Source: Symsagittifera roscoffensis (Eukaryota > Xenacoelomorpha > Acoela > Convolutidae). Taken from it: a stretch of 21,346 nt of DNA. The position numbers and the translations under genes were made by a program. Positions 1-9,200 of this stretch are shown here, one piece after another. Numbering within the stretch: the first letter of the stretch is position 1; each line of letters opens with the position of its first letter. A model generated the notes under the pieces. It worked only from the letters and a program-made list of their open reading frames with translations. It was not told the DNA's origin and ran no database searches. The stretch is from NCBI RefSeq assembly GCF_963678635.1, contig NW_026971135.1:1-21346 (forward strand). Reading direction: 5' to 3'.

Positions 1-544
1 TATCTCTGAGCCATTTTTTCAGAGATTAGACAAATATCAATTCAAATATCAAGAATTTGGTTATCTTTACATTTTGTACAAATGTAGATTCTTTTGAAGT
101 ATTGTCACATCAAGTGGGGAAGTGTTCAATCAGTTAATTGCGGAGCTCAGCATAATTTACGGAGGAAAGCAGCTTTAAAAACACCAAGCGTATCAAGGAA
201 ACGACTTGTTCGTAAAAAACACTATTATGTTCTAAGCAGAAAACTGCTTCCACACAAACTTTTGGCTCAAATTTTCTTGATATATTTCGAAAAAACCAAA
301 ACTCAAAAAAAGGATCTTAGTTGTTCAGAATATTAGATTGGATTTTGATGGTTTTGTTTTTGTAAACAGTGAACGTGTCAATTGATAATTTCTTCATAAA
401 AATCTTGTCAAAGTTATCTTTCCAAGTTTGAAAGCTTTTAAAGGAATAAATTTATGTTATTTCAATATAAGATGTATACATAAAAATAAATACAAATGAA
501 TAAATACAAATACCGAAGCAATATCGGTAATCCGGAATAGAGTT
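1..544. other. AT-rich stretch with no recognised gene
   Basis: This stretch is AT-rich. It contains an 80-codon plus frame (94-336) that opens only at a TTG codon and has a lysine/arginine-rich middle. It matches no family I can name, and frames of this length are expected by chance. Around 476-512 there are short A-rich near-repeats of the form ATAAATACAAAT. I see no RNA gene, promoter or clear mobile element. Confidence 0.5.
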
Positions 545-1637
545 AATCGCGATGCTGAAAATTTTGGACCTGTACCTATATCTGAATCCAAATCTGGTAA
601 AGAATCAACTCTGGATCAGTAGCTCGAACTCTAAAAGAATATAAAAAATAGCAATATACAAAAAGAGGATGGTGTGTGACACAATCAATAAGTACAGTGT
701 GAACAAGCCACCCTTCAATCAGGTTCGACCCTTCACTGCAAAGGGAAATAAAGACTTGAATTACGATGCATATGTCAATGTAACATTCGCTCAATTACTA
801 CATAGTGACAGAGCGTAGATAAAGCACCCATTGACAACTAGCTAGCGTCAGCTACCTAAATTCTACTCATTTTTTACTGTCTAGACCTAGCCAGTTGATT
901 TTCTGGTCTGTTTAGGGTCAAGTAAAACGGTACATTTCTTGGCCATCAGTAAGATCAATTTCGATCAGCTTTCGTTTAAATGCGAAGACAACCACATAAA
1001 TGGTTCTGGGATCCCCAGACTACATGATTACATTAAAAACACGGCTCGATCATCCTACTTTACCATGTTTCTGGTGGCAGTTCTGTATTAAAACCATTGG
1101 GGATAAATTGATCCATTCCTCTTATTAGCTACTCATACTCTGAAATAACAAATATTATCGGGGTGAATTCCAAGGTTCAGGACATAAGAGTAGCTAAAAA
1201 GTAGTTTATAATAATCTCCCAACATACAACAGTGTCTTGGCACTGGGCCTCCGATTGCGTGCTCCTCCAGAAGTAACGATGTAATTTCTCCAATTTCGTG
1301 GCATCGGAGGGTACTAATCCTTCCGACTATCCCACTAAAGCTTCCTTCCTTCCTATCGGCTTCCGTTACACCTCATATCGTGCGTGATCGTAAATAAGAG
1401 ACTCCGTATTTTCTTCCGTCTTTACTGATTGTTTTTCACTTGTTAATTCGGTTGTAGTGTTTTTTCGTCAAATTTCTGCTAAATATAGCCATTTTCTGTG
1501 TTTCTCAGAAACAGACTGATGAGAATCAAAAATTCGAAAACTAAAAACTCCAGAATACTCTGAACCTCGTTTTTGTTAAAAACGGTCGTTAAAGCCTCAA
1601 TCGTTGTTTTTCTAGTGCCGTAGCAGGTTGGACTGTA
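545..1637 (+). repeat. Dispersed repeat, copy A
   Basis: This block aligns along most of its length with 11700-12737 in the same orientation. Shared landmarks are GATGCTG (551 and 11706), a segment around CAGGTTCGACYCTTCACTGC (720-740 and 11878-11897), CTAGCCAGTTGATTTTCTGG, a stretch reading GGCAGTTCTGTATTAA or GTCAGTTCTGTATTAA, and the GAAATAACAAA region near 1141. The final part (from about 1230) also resembles the heads of the tandem-array units. Substitutions and indels are scattered throughout, so the two copies are old. The plus frame that is open in copy B is broken here by several stops and frame changes, while a 72-codon minus frame (576-794) remains open. Copy A could be a pseudogenised duplicate of a gene fragment, or one end of a larger element. 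Confidence 0.8.
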
Positions 1638-1642
1638 CCAAC

Positions 1643-1667
1643 CCGGGGAATGACACATAATCCCCGG
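1643..1667. repeat. Small perfect inverted repeat
   Basis: CCGGGGA (1643-1649) and TCCCCGG (1661-1667) are perfect 7-bp inverted arms around an 11-base loop. The hairpin lies just after similarity to copy B ends. No T-run follows and no function is evident. Confidence 0.5.
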
Positions 1668-2344
1668 ACAGCTCGTTCAACGTCCCCATTGATTGCAACT
1701 CCGGGTTATCATCGAATACTGTTCCAGTTCTCTATCAACAACTTTACAAACATCATTAGAATATGAAATTTATCTAATCCATCTCAACTCACCACAAATG
1801 CCACCCTACTACATCCCAATGCCTTCCAACATTTTCACAAAACTTGCAAAATGAGGATTGTCCTAGTTAAATTTTCTTTTTCGGCTCTTTACATCATTCT
1901 TTCTTAAAACTTCCTCGCGCTCTTGCTGATTAAAAATATGGGATATGGTTCGGCCACGCGCTCATTAAAATTAACTTAAAGTCAGTCGACAATATTTATT
2001 CTTTTAGGCCGTTGCCCTCATTATTAAAATTGAGATACTCTGTGGCTAGAAAAGGTAATGATTTTTTCACCCTCTTCGAGCCAGCGTACCCAAACCCTAC
2101 CAGGTCGCCACAAAATGCACATGTATCTTCTACAGGTTAAAAATTTAAGTCAGTTTTGAACAAGTAATTTCGCTCAATATTTGCTATTTATATATAAATG
2201 ACACCAAATAAAATTTTCCTTGTTGTTTAGCTATTGCAACTCTCAAAGCCTGTTTTAAACAAACTACAGCAAACTAAAAAGTTTAAATGTTTCAATAGTC
2301 AATCCTAATTGATTGTAACAAGTTTTTAACACACTACAACTTTT
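1668..2344. other. AT-rich spacer, nothing recognised
   Basis: I see no coding frame of note here, no tandem repeat and no RNA gene. A phrase at 2258-2275 (TTTTAAACAAACTACAGC) loosely resembles the AAAACAAACTACGG phrase of the array units (13023-13035). The match is too short to call homology. Confidence 0.4.
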
Positions 2345-2427
2345 AATGGTTCTCCCTCTCTCTTCCTTCTGTCTCCTGTCGCGTCTTCACTCTTCACTCC
2401 CGTTTCTCTTGCTCCTCCTCTCCTAGT
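2345..2427. repeat. Pyrimidine-rich tract
   Basis: About 80 bases are almost all C and T on the plus strand (purine-rich on the minus strand), followed by CACTATCCTACAG at about 2429. On the plus strand this looks like a strong branch/acceptor region ending at CAG, 2441. On the minus strand it lies just downstream of the decayed retroelement, where a polypurine tract would be expected. I found no matching long terminal repeat next to it, so neither reading is established. Confidence 0.45.
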
Positions 2428-2647
2428 TCACTATCCTACAGGATTTTCTGCAACATGTCAACCGAGTTGCGTGCCAGGCGCCAACTTTCCTGCTGTTCAA
2501 ATTTTGCTCCCGGATCCTACAAAGGCTGCTGTGTGGACATATACTCACATTTCGTTCTACGTCAGCTTGTAAGGCTCGTTCTTTTGTTGCTCAGTATTAC
2601 AAGGCGCTCCAGCTACTCGCTTCACCGGGCTGTAGGAAGACTATCTT

Positions 2648-3480
2648 TTAGGTTCCCGGTCCTACATTTAGCTGGAAGGATTGATCTGCTTCCGTGTTTC
2701 TGGACATATGACGCCTCGCCCATGTTCTCTCAATGGATTTGGGTTTCCTCAGAACCCTGCAACTGGTACTGAAAAGATCCAAATTGTGGTTAATTTTCAC
2801 GCTACTTAGTTGCTCACGCCTCGGCACAGTCGTCCCCCGCTCACTCGTGCCCGCGTTGGATTCCAACCACCTCACCGCCAGCATGGCAATTTTTACCACA
2901 ACCGACACCGGTTGGTTTTGGTCAGGCAACTCCGTGGCCAACAGATGGTGTATCATGGCCAAATCATGCATTCTCGCATCATCATCCAAATCATATGCAA
3001 CATCTGCCGTCATATCCCAGATCAAATCGGTGATCGGATGTGGGCACCATGAAGGCTTCATGAGCTCCCACATGGTTACTAAGCTGGTCGTCAAGGGACC
3101 GTCCCATGAACCACATTCAAAGCTCACTTGCCCCTTGAGCTCGGGAACAGAGGCTTCAACCACTCGTTCCTCAAAAATATTTCACAGCTTCTGTTGTTTC
3201 ACGATTAACATGCCATTTTCCAGAAATCATAAACATGTCAGAAATCAAGTTTTATGGCTTGTTCAAAGTCAAATTATGGCTCCCTGGCTTCCTCTTCCAC
3301 AAAGGATTGTTTACCCTTCCTGGTATGCCCGACACCAAATGAAAAGGCTTCAGATTCCCCAAGGTTGCATAATTTTTGGATCTCCAACTGTCTCAATGGA
3401 TTCACGACTCGATTTCAGCTCCTTGTTGGAGTATATCCTCACCTCCCCCAGTCTACGACAGAGCTCTCTAGATTGTTAGA
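2648..3480 (-). pseudogene. 3' part of the retroelement, strand uncertain
   Basis: The minus frame 3163-2648 (171 codons) includes ASVPELKGQVSFECGSWDG, then YDLDDDARMHDLAMIHHLLA and a hydrophobic VVVKIAMLAVRWLE. It follows, on the same strand, short minus pieces such as LRVLLELYQDMPLLIPNEES near 3530. The plus strand is also open here: the longest frame of the window (2733-3479, 248 codons, ATG start) overlaps it, and a third plus frame around 2855-3015 is Pro/His/Gln-rich. I favour the minus strand by continuity with 3560-8857. Opposite-strand openness over this length shows how little frame length alone proves here. No domain is recognised on either strand. Confidence 0.3.
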
Positions 3481-3559
3481 CTCCTCATTTGGTATCAGCA
3501 ACGGCATGTCCTGATATAACTCCAAGAGAACCCTCAGAGAAGTTCATTCACAATCAACT

Positions 3560-4086
3560 CATCCTTTCCGAATAGTTTTTACACAGTCCTCCAATACAGG
3601 AGTGGGCATACGATCCACCAAGAATCTGACAAAACAAAGGCATCTTTGCGCTTAGCCGCGGCTATTGCAGATTCATCTCTACTGATCAACATTCGCAGAG
3701 CTTCCTTCAGTTCAAACTCCTGCTCATTCGATTTCGAATCGCTACTGGCCTCGTTTAACTCCCATCAGGCACCAGGCCGATTGCATTTGAAGGTCGGTTC
3801 TTGCATATTGGTAGGCCAGTTATGCTGCCATCTTCAATAGCGTATGATTCCGTCGAAGTATCTCTGGAGGGCCGCCCTCCAAGAGATGTTTAACAACTGC
3901 TCCAGCCCTGTTTCATTTGCCTCTGAGGACATCACGTTGCCATACTCTTTCCGATTCAGATTAGAGTTTTCCGTCAATCCCTTTAGGTACTCCTGCATGG
4001 CGTGCTTTTCACTCCAGGCCATCAAGTGCCCTCTCGCTGAGTTCCTCGCCTTCTGCATCTACACTAACCACTGCGGGATCACCCAT
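3560..4086 (-). pseudogene. Second minus ORF remnant starting at Met 4086
   Basis: A fresh minus reading begins at ATG 4086 with MGDPAVVSVDAEGEELSERA and stops after about 25 codons. Protein-like sequence continues in another frame (WSEKHAMQEYLKGLTENSNL, then LEQLLNISWRAALQRYF, to about 3834). It continues further down as FELKEALRMLISRDESAIAA and, after another frame change, LVDRMPTPVLEDCVKTI. The acidic first residues and helical charged body suggest the start of an ORF that is separate from the gag above it, or the start of a second element copy. At least three frame changes separate the pieces. I do not recognise the family. Confidence 0.35.
3861..3886. repeat. Near-perfect inverted repeat
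   Basis: TCTCTGGAGGG and CCCTCCAAGAGA pair as a 11-12 bp hairpin with one bulged base and a loop of CCG. It sits inside the minus-strand coding remnant at the residues SWRAALQ. It is followed by no T-run. Confidence 0.5.
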
Positions 4087-4148
4087 GTGGACTGAGTCGG
4101 ATATTGTGATTCGACTGTACTCGACCACGCCGAGTTAATTTTCCACTT

Positions 4149-4633
4149 TCATCCAGGCCATGTTTGTTCGCGAGGGTTCATAGTCATCGGCCCCCCAGAT
4201 CCACACTGACTGGTGACTTCCATTTCAAAATTTTTATCAGCCAGGGTTCGTGCACTTTTCTTCGATCTCGAGGATGTTGAGATCAAGCCTACCAAAAACA
4301 TAAGTGGTATCAGATTTTCTTTATCTCCGCCATTCGATGCCGCATAATCACCTTGTCCATTCTCACTCAGACGAGCTACTTTGCCAACGAAGCCACTACT
4401 GCATCCGCTTTTAGCCACTACTGACCTTACTCCTTTCTGATTCACTTTTTTTTTCCTACTTTCACCTTCAATCTCTTCAGCTCTTTCTTGACTCGCATGA
4501 CGGGTTGTTTTTTCATGATCTGATGATCATGGGCACTGTCCTCCGTAACAAACTCGACCAGAACGTCAGACTCTGCGGAGCTCATTAGCTTACCTAGAAA
4601 CTCGATGGGTGATTCAAATTGATTCAACCCCAC
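4149..4633 (-). pseudogene. Retroelement polyprotein fragments, two frames
   Basis: Two consecutive minus frames meet at 4442-4445. The first (4633-4442) has ESPIEFLGKLMSSAESDVLV and ends in a Lys-rich tail (KKELKRLKVKVGKKK). The second (4445-4149) is Ser/Gly/Lys-rich. The junction sits in a T-run on the plus strand (4447-4455), a likely place for a slip-type frameshift, so the two may once have been continuous. No family is recognised. An Asp/Glu-poor, Lys-rich tail could bind nucleic acid, but that is only inference. Confidence 0.3.
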
Positions 4634-4673
4634 CTTCTTTACTACTTACCTACTTACCTCCCGTACCTACTTA

Positions 4674-5036
4674 TCACGCCCTCTCAATGAGGGTCACTCG
4701 GTTCCACGTCACTCCCGCTTTCCGTTCAAGTTTGCTTTGGTATCTCTCCCTTTCCTCCTCTGACAACGTGCCCAGAAAGGATACCCTGATCGTCTCATCA
4801 ATCTCTCTCCTCCTAGATGACTCGTGGAGCAGTTTCTGTACATCCTTACTCCGGTAGTCCAATTCCAGGCCTACTGGGTCCACTGGGGACAGGCTAGCTG
4901 GTGCCTCCTTCTTAGGGGACATGAAAGACGATGGCATCAACAACAATAGATGTCCATCGACTTCACAGTCGTCGTCGTTGTCGTCGTCGTCTTTACTGAA
5001 TTGATACTCCAGCAAGTCCCTCTCTAACGCGCACAA
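4674..5036 (-). pseudogene. Acidic retroelement polyprotein fragment
   Basis: This 120-codon minus frame opens with LERDLLEYQFSKDDDDNDDD. The Asp run is encoded by a GTC/GTT trinucleotide tract on the plus strand (4969-4992). A charged helical stretch follows (VQKLLHESSRRREIDETIRV, then LSEEERERYQSKLERK). It is strongly hydrophilic, with no membrane segment and no catalytic motif. It is likely part of the same polyprotein as the neighbouring minus frames, separated from them by stops. Confidence 0.35.
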
Positions 5037-5038
5037 GT

Positions 5039-5389
5039 CTACCCTACCCGTCTTGTCCCCTTTTCTCTACATAGGATGGTCGTCCTGGTACATCTGGTCA
5101 TCGTTTTTGCAGCTGCTCTCGGTCCAAGTCCCGAAGGGCCTCGGCGCATATCCATGCCCGAGTTCGGCCGAGCCGGTACGGTCAGTTCTCCTGCGTGGTA
5201 AAACAATTCGTCGTTCACCAGGAAATCTACCGACTCGTCGCCATATGGCGCCAGCTCCTCGACCTTCATTATGTGCCCAAACCCCCCCCCCCCAAGCTCC
5301 CTTGACACTGCCAACAACACCATTTTCACTTTTCCTGGCCACTTCAGCCAGGACCAATCGTCAGCCGGTGTATTTACGATATTCCACAC
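5039..5389 (-). pseudogene. Retroelement polyprotein fragment
   Basis: This minus frame of 116 codons contains LAVSRELGGGGFGHIMKVEE followed by ESVDFLVNDELFYHAGEL, which read like ordinary globular protein. It then becomes Arg-rich. The GGGG run comes from a 12-base C homopolymer on the plus strand (5282-5293). Such a run is prone to length change, so the original frame may switch there. No domain is recognised. A second minus frame (5067-5357) and a plus frame (5053-5430) overlap it and look less protein-like. Confidence 0.3.
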
Positions 5390-5665
5390 ATCGGAGGAAA
5401 CGCCGGGTTTCCTGGAGGCCGGTGCCTTAATCTTCTATCAGCCCCATGCGTCAGAGAAACTGAAGTCAAAGGCATGCATTGCCGCTACATACAACTGAAG
5501 AAGCGCGGCTCCATCCCTTCACTCTTTTTCCGCATTCGCTCTTCGACGTCACGAGCTACTTCAGTAAAGGGGCCAACAACATTAGACGTGACTCCCAGCA
5601 GCAATCTCTTTATCTGCTTTATCTGCTGGTAACGATGACCTTGGCTCGGCAGTGGCCTGACCAAG

Positions 5666-6060
5666 CTAGCCTTGCCTCCTGATTATATTTGACGTGCGCT
5701 TCGCCTCTCCCGTATCTTTCACTACTGGGCGTATTTTCCAGAGCCTAAACTGGATGTGGGAAAGGTCTTCATCACACATACGACACTTAAAAATATTGTT
5801 AAAGTCCATCAAAAACCATCCTGCCTTTGCTACTTTTCCAAACAATCTATCGTCAATGGCCAGCCCTCCCAGCCTCTTCTGTTCAACCCACTTTAACACA
5901 GAACAATCTACAACAGAGACTAATTTGACATACCACAATGAGTTTCTGTACGCTTTTACTTGTACGACCGCAAACACGTATGACATTACTGGTCCATACA
6001 CCACCGTGAAGAGTTCCTTGGTCCGAAGACCAGAGCCAGCGGATCAATCCGCATCATGAC
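5666..6060 (-). pseudogene. Post-gag coding remnant
   Basis: The minus frame can be followed from about 6045 (KELFTVVYGPVMSYVFAVV) to a stop near 5666. It carries hydrophobic stretches, LVSVVDCSVLKWVEQKR, and a Cys-rich spot FKCRMCDEDLSHIQF around residue 73 that is not a full zinc site. It lies 0.3 kb downstream of the knuckles, where a retroelement would carry its protease, but I see no Asp-Thr/Ser-Gly active site. An open plus frame (5694-6059) overlaps it almost completely. I prefer the minus strand because the flanking gag pieces are on it. Confidence 0.3.
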
Positions 6061-6332
6061 GACCAGATCTATTAGCAGAGGCATGCCACAATACTACCCA
6101 CATTCGCTTTTTCCCGTAGCAACCTTGTCTTCTCCTGTGACACTCCTGTTCTGTTGTAGGAGATAACAGATCAAGAGTATTATCCAATTCTTCACATTCC
6201 GATATGAGGCGGTTTCCAACTGAGTGGTGAATTCTCGGCTCGTTCCCTGCAGTTGTTCAGGGTAACGCAGGATTAGTCATCCAGCCGACCAGATTTCATC
6301 GCGATCAAGGTAAGGAGTCTATCAAGCCTAAG

Positions 6333-6600
6333 GTCCGCTAACGCCGCCTTTGCATCCCAGAACTGAGAGCAATCCGTTTTGAATTATTCCTCTAAATTAA
6401 AGAAGAAGCATCTCGGTCAATACCTCATTATGATCCCCAGAACATAATCTTCGAGGTCCTCGTCGGTTGTATCAACGTCGTCAAGAAAAAAGCATATCGC
6501 CCTCATTTTTTTTTTTTGTAAGTAGAAACGGCGGAAATATGGTGTTCGAATCGAACCACATTTCACACATGACATCCCCTTATCCATGCCGGCACGAGGT
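6333..6600 (-). pseudogene. Two damaged CCHC zinc knuckles of gag
   Basis: Directly after the capsid-like domain comes SWYRPRAGMDKGMSCVKCG. It contains the first half of a CX2CX4HX4C zinc knuckle (Cys at about 6569 and 6560), but the His and last Cys are lost. An acidic patch follows (FLDDVDTTDEDLEDYV). In a second minus frame from 6416 a second knuckle can be read: CFFF at 6410, then NLEE, a stop codon in the place of the His, and FKTDC at about 6369, followed by SQFWDAKAALAD. The second Cys is now Phe and the His codon has become a stop. Such knuckles bind the element's RNA in gag nucleocapsid regions. Confidence 0.6.
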
Positions 6601-7361
6601 CTATACCAACTGAAGTTCCGCTGTAGTTGCCGTAAATATGTAACAGTTTGGTGCACTTGGTTTGATGAGCAAGTATTCACGCGAAATAATGCAGAAATCA
6701 TAGGGCGTTGGCACTTGATCTCCTGATAAGGTGAAGTCTGTGACCAACATGGTTTTCAGCTCATCACTTTTTACTCTATCCATGAACTTTGAGGCAATGG
6801 TCAAGTTCCATTTCGAGAGCCTCTCGTCGGGGTTGGTTCTCCTTCTGAGTAGCTCGATGCTATCCAATAACTTGCATATGGATTCGTCATCTTTTTGATG
6901 CCTTTTTTCAAACTTCACCATAAATTGATGCCACTGTACACCCTAGGAGAAACGATTCAGCAAAAAGTTGAAAATTTTGCGAGCACTGTCTCGTTTTCAG
7001 CCTTAGAGACGTGCCCTCTAAGTTGCTTGTCACAGCGCTGCATTCTTGTTTCTTGAAGATATTCTCCTCTTCAAAGCGTAATTTTCATCATCTCTATCAA
7101 GGTATCGTTGCAGCCATCTGATTCATCCTTGTACAATTTCGGCTTTTTGAGTGTCCTTCTTGACCTTTGTCCTCTCTGGGTTGACTTCCTGAGTTTGGCT
7201 ATGAATGTTTCCAGACATCTATTCAAAGTTTCAAATATTGAAGAGTACATCGCCGTGTCTGCGACACGGTAGTCAAATCTGGCACTGATCTGACTTGTTG
7301 CATTGTCGGTAAACGTGCCCTCGATGCGGCGTCCGCTTCTAGTGGGGCCGGATTCATCCAT
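6601..7361 (-). pseudogene. Retrotransposon gag capsid-like domain, broken
   Basis: Three minus-frame pieces read as one gag capsid-like domain. The first (7071-7361) contains IFETLNRCLETFIAKL and KKPKLYKDESDG. The second, in another frame from 7075 to about 6986, begins FEEENIFKKQECSAVTSNLE. The third starts about 6978 with KIFNFLLNRF, meets an in-frame TAG at 6945-6943, then continues as the open frame 6921-6601 with KFEKRHQKDDESICKLLDSI and ELLRRRTNPDERL. The pattern of LL.RF, then KFE..RQ..DESI..LLD..ELL.RR, resembles the retrotransposon gag family in which this helical domain builds the particle shell. Two frame changes and at least one stop make it non-functional. It is the strongest protein-family signal in the window. 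Confidence 0.6.
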
Positions 7362-7648
7362 CGCGCCATCGACGGGGCTGCCATGAGTCTCTCCTTATGA
7401 TTAGACTCAAAACATTTTCTTGATATCGGCTGGGCCCCTGCACAACTGCGGGCGCCGGATCCGTCAGTCGCCTGACGTGAGTCATCCATTGGAGCGGGTT
7501 GATTGTTTCGTTTGCTACCGCTCACGATCTCATGAAGCTTCAGCATCATAAGGTCTCCTTTGGCTTCTAATATTTTCTCCAGGCTAATCATCGAATGAGC
7601 ATGGGTGTTGTCATGATCTTTCAACAAATGCTCAAGCTCTCTCATCAA
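7223..7648 (-). pseudogene. gag linker region, frameshifted into capsid
   Basis: This 141-codon minus frame starts with a helix-prone segment (EHLLKDHDN..SLEKILEAKGDLMMLKLHEI) and moves into a Pro/Ala/Ser/Arg-rich low-complexity linker. Near residue 125 (about 7275) the protein-like reading stops. It resumes in the overlapping minus frame 7071-7361 at ADTAMYSSIFETLNR. A one-base frame change in this neighbourhood would explain both. The order of coiled or charged N-terminus, disordered linker and capsid is usual in retrotransposon gag proteins. Confidence 0.45.
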
Positions 7649-8226
7649 CCTAATGTTCCTTTCTTATTTAATCATTGTTTGCTAGAGACAAGCTCTCTGC
7701 CAGGCAGTGGTCGGTGTTCCGAATCAGGAGGGCCTGATCGCTTCTCGCTTGTGACTTCACTTCGGTTAGCTCGTCTTTCAATCTTTCATGGCCTTGTTGA
7801 AACCTTCTATTCATTTCGATCTATCCGTCTGGTCATATACTGTCGCAGTTGTTCAAGACCTGTATTATCCTAGCAAACAAATTGTTCATGTCGCCAGCCG
7901 TTCCCAGTACTGGGGTAAGACCCAGAGACGATGAGGTCAACTGAAGTTGTAGCCTGGTACTTCATGACGCACAACAAGTCCGCGTGCCCATCGACATCAT
8001 CAGCCTGTCGAATGTCGAGGGTTCTCCCACGCTATCCCATCAGACATCAGCCTGGATGGCGTTTGGACATCGCTTTCTTGCTCTTCTGATGCATCGGACT
8101 CTGAGTGAAGTCCACAACCGAATGCAACATCCCCGGATGATGATAGCTAGAAGACAATCCATCAGTTCGGAGGCACATCAAGCATTCATCGTATGAAACT
8201 TTGAAGATTTTCTTGGCTTTTGAGTT

Positions 8227-8412
8227 TTATTGCTCCCAATTTGGACTTTTGCTCGACATCACCGCATTCTTGTGCCGTTTGACTAAATAAGATCTTGGTT
8301 CACCTGTTGCTCTTCCATAGAGTTTCTTTCTCCACCCGTTGCTCTTGGTCACTGATTTGGAAGTCCCCTGGAACAACGGTTCTTCACGCACTTTGACCTC
8401 GGAAGGCTCCAA
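8227..8412 (-). pseudogene. Retroelement polyprotein fragment
   Basis: This 61-codon minus frame is very rich in Lys, Arg, Glu and Ser (for example SEVKVREEP near its start). It lies between the N-terminal remnant and the gag linker on the same strand. The DNA between these pieces (7650-8226 and 8413-8599) is also less AT-rich than the flanks but has no long open frame, which I read as accumulated stops and frameshifts. No domain is recognisable, and the assignment rests on position and composition alone. Confidence 0.3.
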
Positions 8413-8599
8413 GGTCTCTTCGGCTTTCTCAATTTCCTCCCGGTCAAAGTCCTCGCCTGGCTCTTCCAGATCCGACTGACGATGGCGGTCTGGTCGGGTC
8501 AGCGTTTTTGTCGCTTCTCAGTTTCATTCCGCTCAAGAAAAAATCATATTGATCTTTAATCGTTGTGAAGCCAACAAAAACGTCGGAAATGCTGATGAT

Positions 8600-8857
8600 C
8601 TAGGATTGGCTGCGCCGTGATTTAAAACTTCGTGTGCTTCCAGTGCTCAGCCTGGGAACTATAGTTGGTTCCACTAACGAGTCTCTACGCTGTATGTTCT
8701 GTGTTGAGAAAATTGTTTCTACAAATTGACGACCATGCACAGTTTCCGCAAATTTCTTGAGCAAACTTGCCCCAACCTGCTCGGTCAGTTTCTTCACCTC
8801 AAAATATCCTTTCAATCTCTTAGACATCCTATTAATGACTTGTATGAAGTTACACAC
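8600..8857 (-). pseudogene. gag-like N-terminal remnant
   Basis: An 85-codon minus frame begins at ATG 8857 and ends at a stop near 8600. The first 50 residues are basic and helix-prone (INRMSKRLKGYF, then VGASLLKKF), and the end is rich in Ser and Arg. It lies upstream of, and on the same strand as, the capsid-like region, which is why I place it at the front of the element. I recognise no domain in it. The 114-codon plus frame across the same DNA (8726-9070) has no protein-like features apart from a hydrophobic patch, so I take it as a shadow. Confidence 0.35.
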
Positions 8858-9081
8858 AGGGCCTGTCTATTGTTAGTTTTACTAACTCCAGTCAGTTATA
8901 TTTATAAAATTTCTTTAGATATTATAACCAATTCAGAAAACAAAAATAAAAATCAGATAAGAAATCCTGTAGGTGACACCGATCCCTCATTTAGTATCAC
9001 TTTACTGCCACAGACGTATCAAATCAATTCTTCGTTTAAAATCAAACATTTCTTTCGCAAAGAGCAGTGATTGTTTCTGTA

Positions 9082-9155
9082 ACAGATGAATAAAACTTAA
9101 TCTATAACAGATGGATAAAACAAAACAGATGAATAAATCTGAGGGATGAATGAAA
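9082..9155. repeat. Short tandem repeats, ACAGATGAATAAA type
   Basis: The phrase ACAGATGAATAAA occurs four times in imperfect form within about 70 bases, at roughly 9083, 9107, 9124 and 9143, with spacers of different lengths. It is a small, degenerate satellite-like cluster next to the upstream end of the decayed retroelement. Confidence 0.6.
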
Positions 9156-9200
9156 CAAAGGAAAAACGCTCCAAACGAACAAAGTCCAGGACACTATCTT

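Larger units (their letters stand above)
2430..8860 (-). mobile_element. Decayed retroelement (gag-bearing), minus strand
   Basis: This island is visibly less AT-rich than either flank and carries a succession of protein-like, charged minus-strand frames interrupted by stops and frame changes. Reading down from 8857, the order is an N-terminal region, a low-complexity linker, a capsid-like domain, two zinc-knuckle remnants and then further acidic/basic polyprotein pieces. Capsid followed by CCHC knuckles is the standard gag order of LTR retrotransposons such as the Ty3/gypsy group. The boundaries are approximate: I found no convincing long terminal repeats, primer-binding site or target-site duplication, and no recognisable protease, reverse transcriptase or integrase motif. 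It could be a non-autonomous element or a composite of two insertions, since a second fresh-looking Met frame starts at 4086. Confidence 0.6.

Noticed and set aside
94-336. 80-codon plus frame with a Lys/Arg-rich middle, vaguely like a transposase N-terminus.
   Set aside because: It opens only at TTG, has no recognisable helix-turn-helix motif and stands alone in AT-rich DNA. Chance is sufficient.
722-740. GGTTCGACCC in copy A (and GGTTCGACT in copy B and the units) as a tRNA-type B box of a SINE.
   Set aside because: No A box at a suitable distance and no cloverleaf can be drawn. The phrase is short and the repeat is much longer than a SINE.
2345-2427. Polypurine tract (minus strand) marking a 3' LTR of the retroelement.
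   Set aside because: The sequence after it (2340 downward) has no counterpart upstream of the gag start, so no LTR pair could be shown.
2540-2660. Plus-strand phrase SFVAQYYKAL, resembling the start of an NTF2-like domain of RNA-binding proteins.
   Set aside because: The similarity covers only about ten residues, and the frame meets stops soon after. It does not support a domain call.
5282-5293. 12-base C run as a G-quadruplex site on the minus strand.
   Set aside because: It is a single homopolymer without three further nearby G-runs. It is more relevant as a frame-slip site.
8726-9070. 114-codon plus frame with a hydrophobic stretch.
   Set aside because: It overlaps the minus-strand gag N-terminal remnant and extends into AT-rich flank. 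It looks like an antisense shadow.
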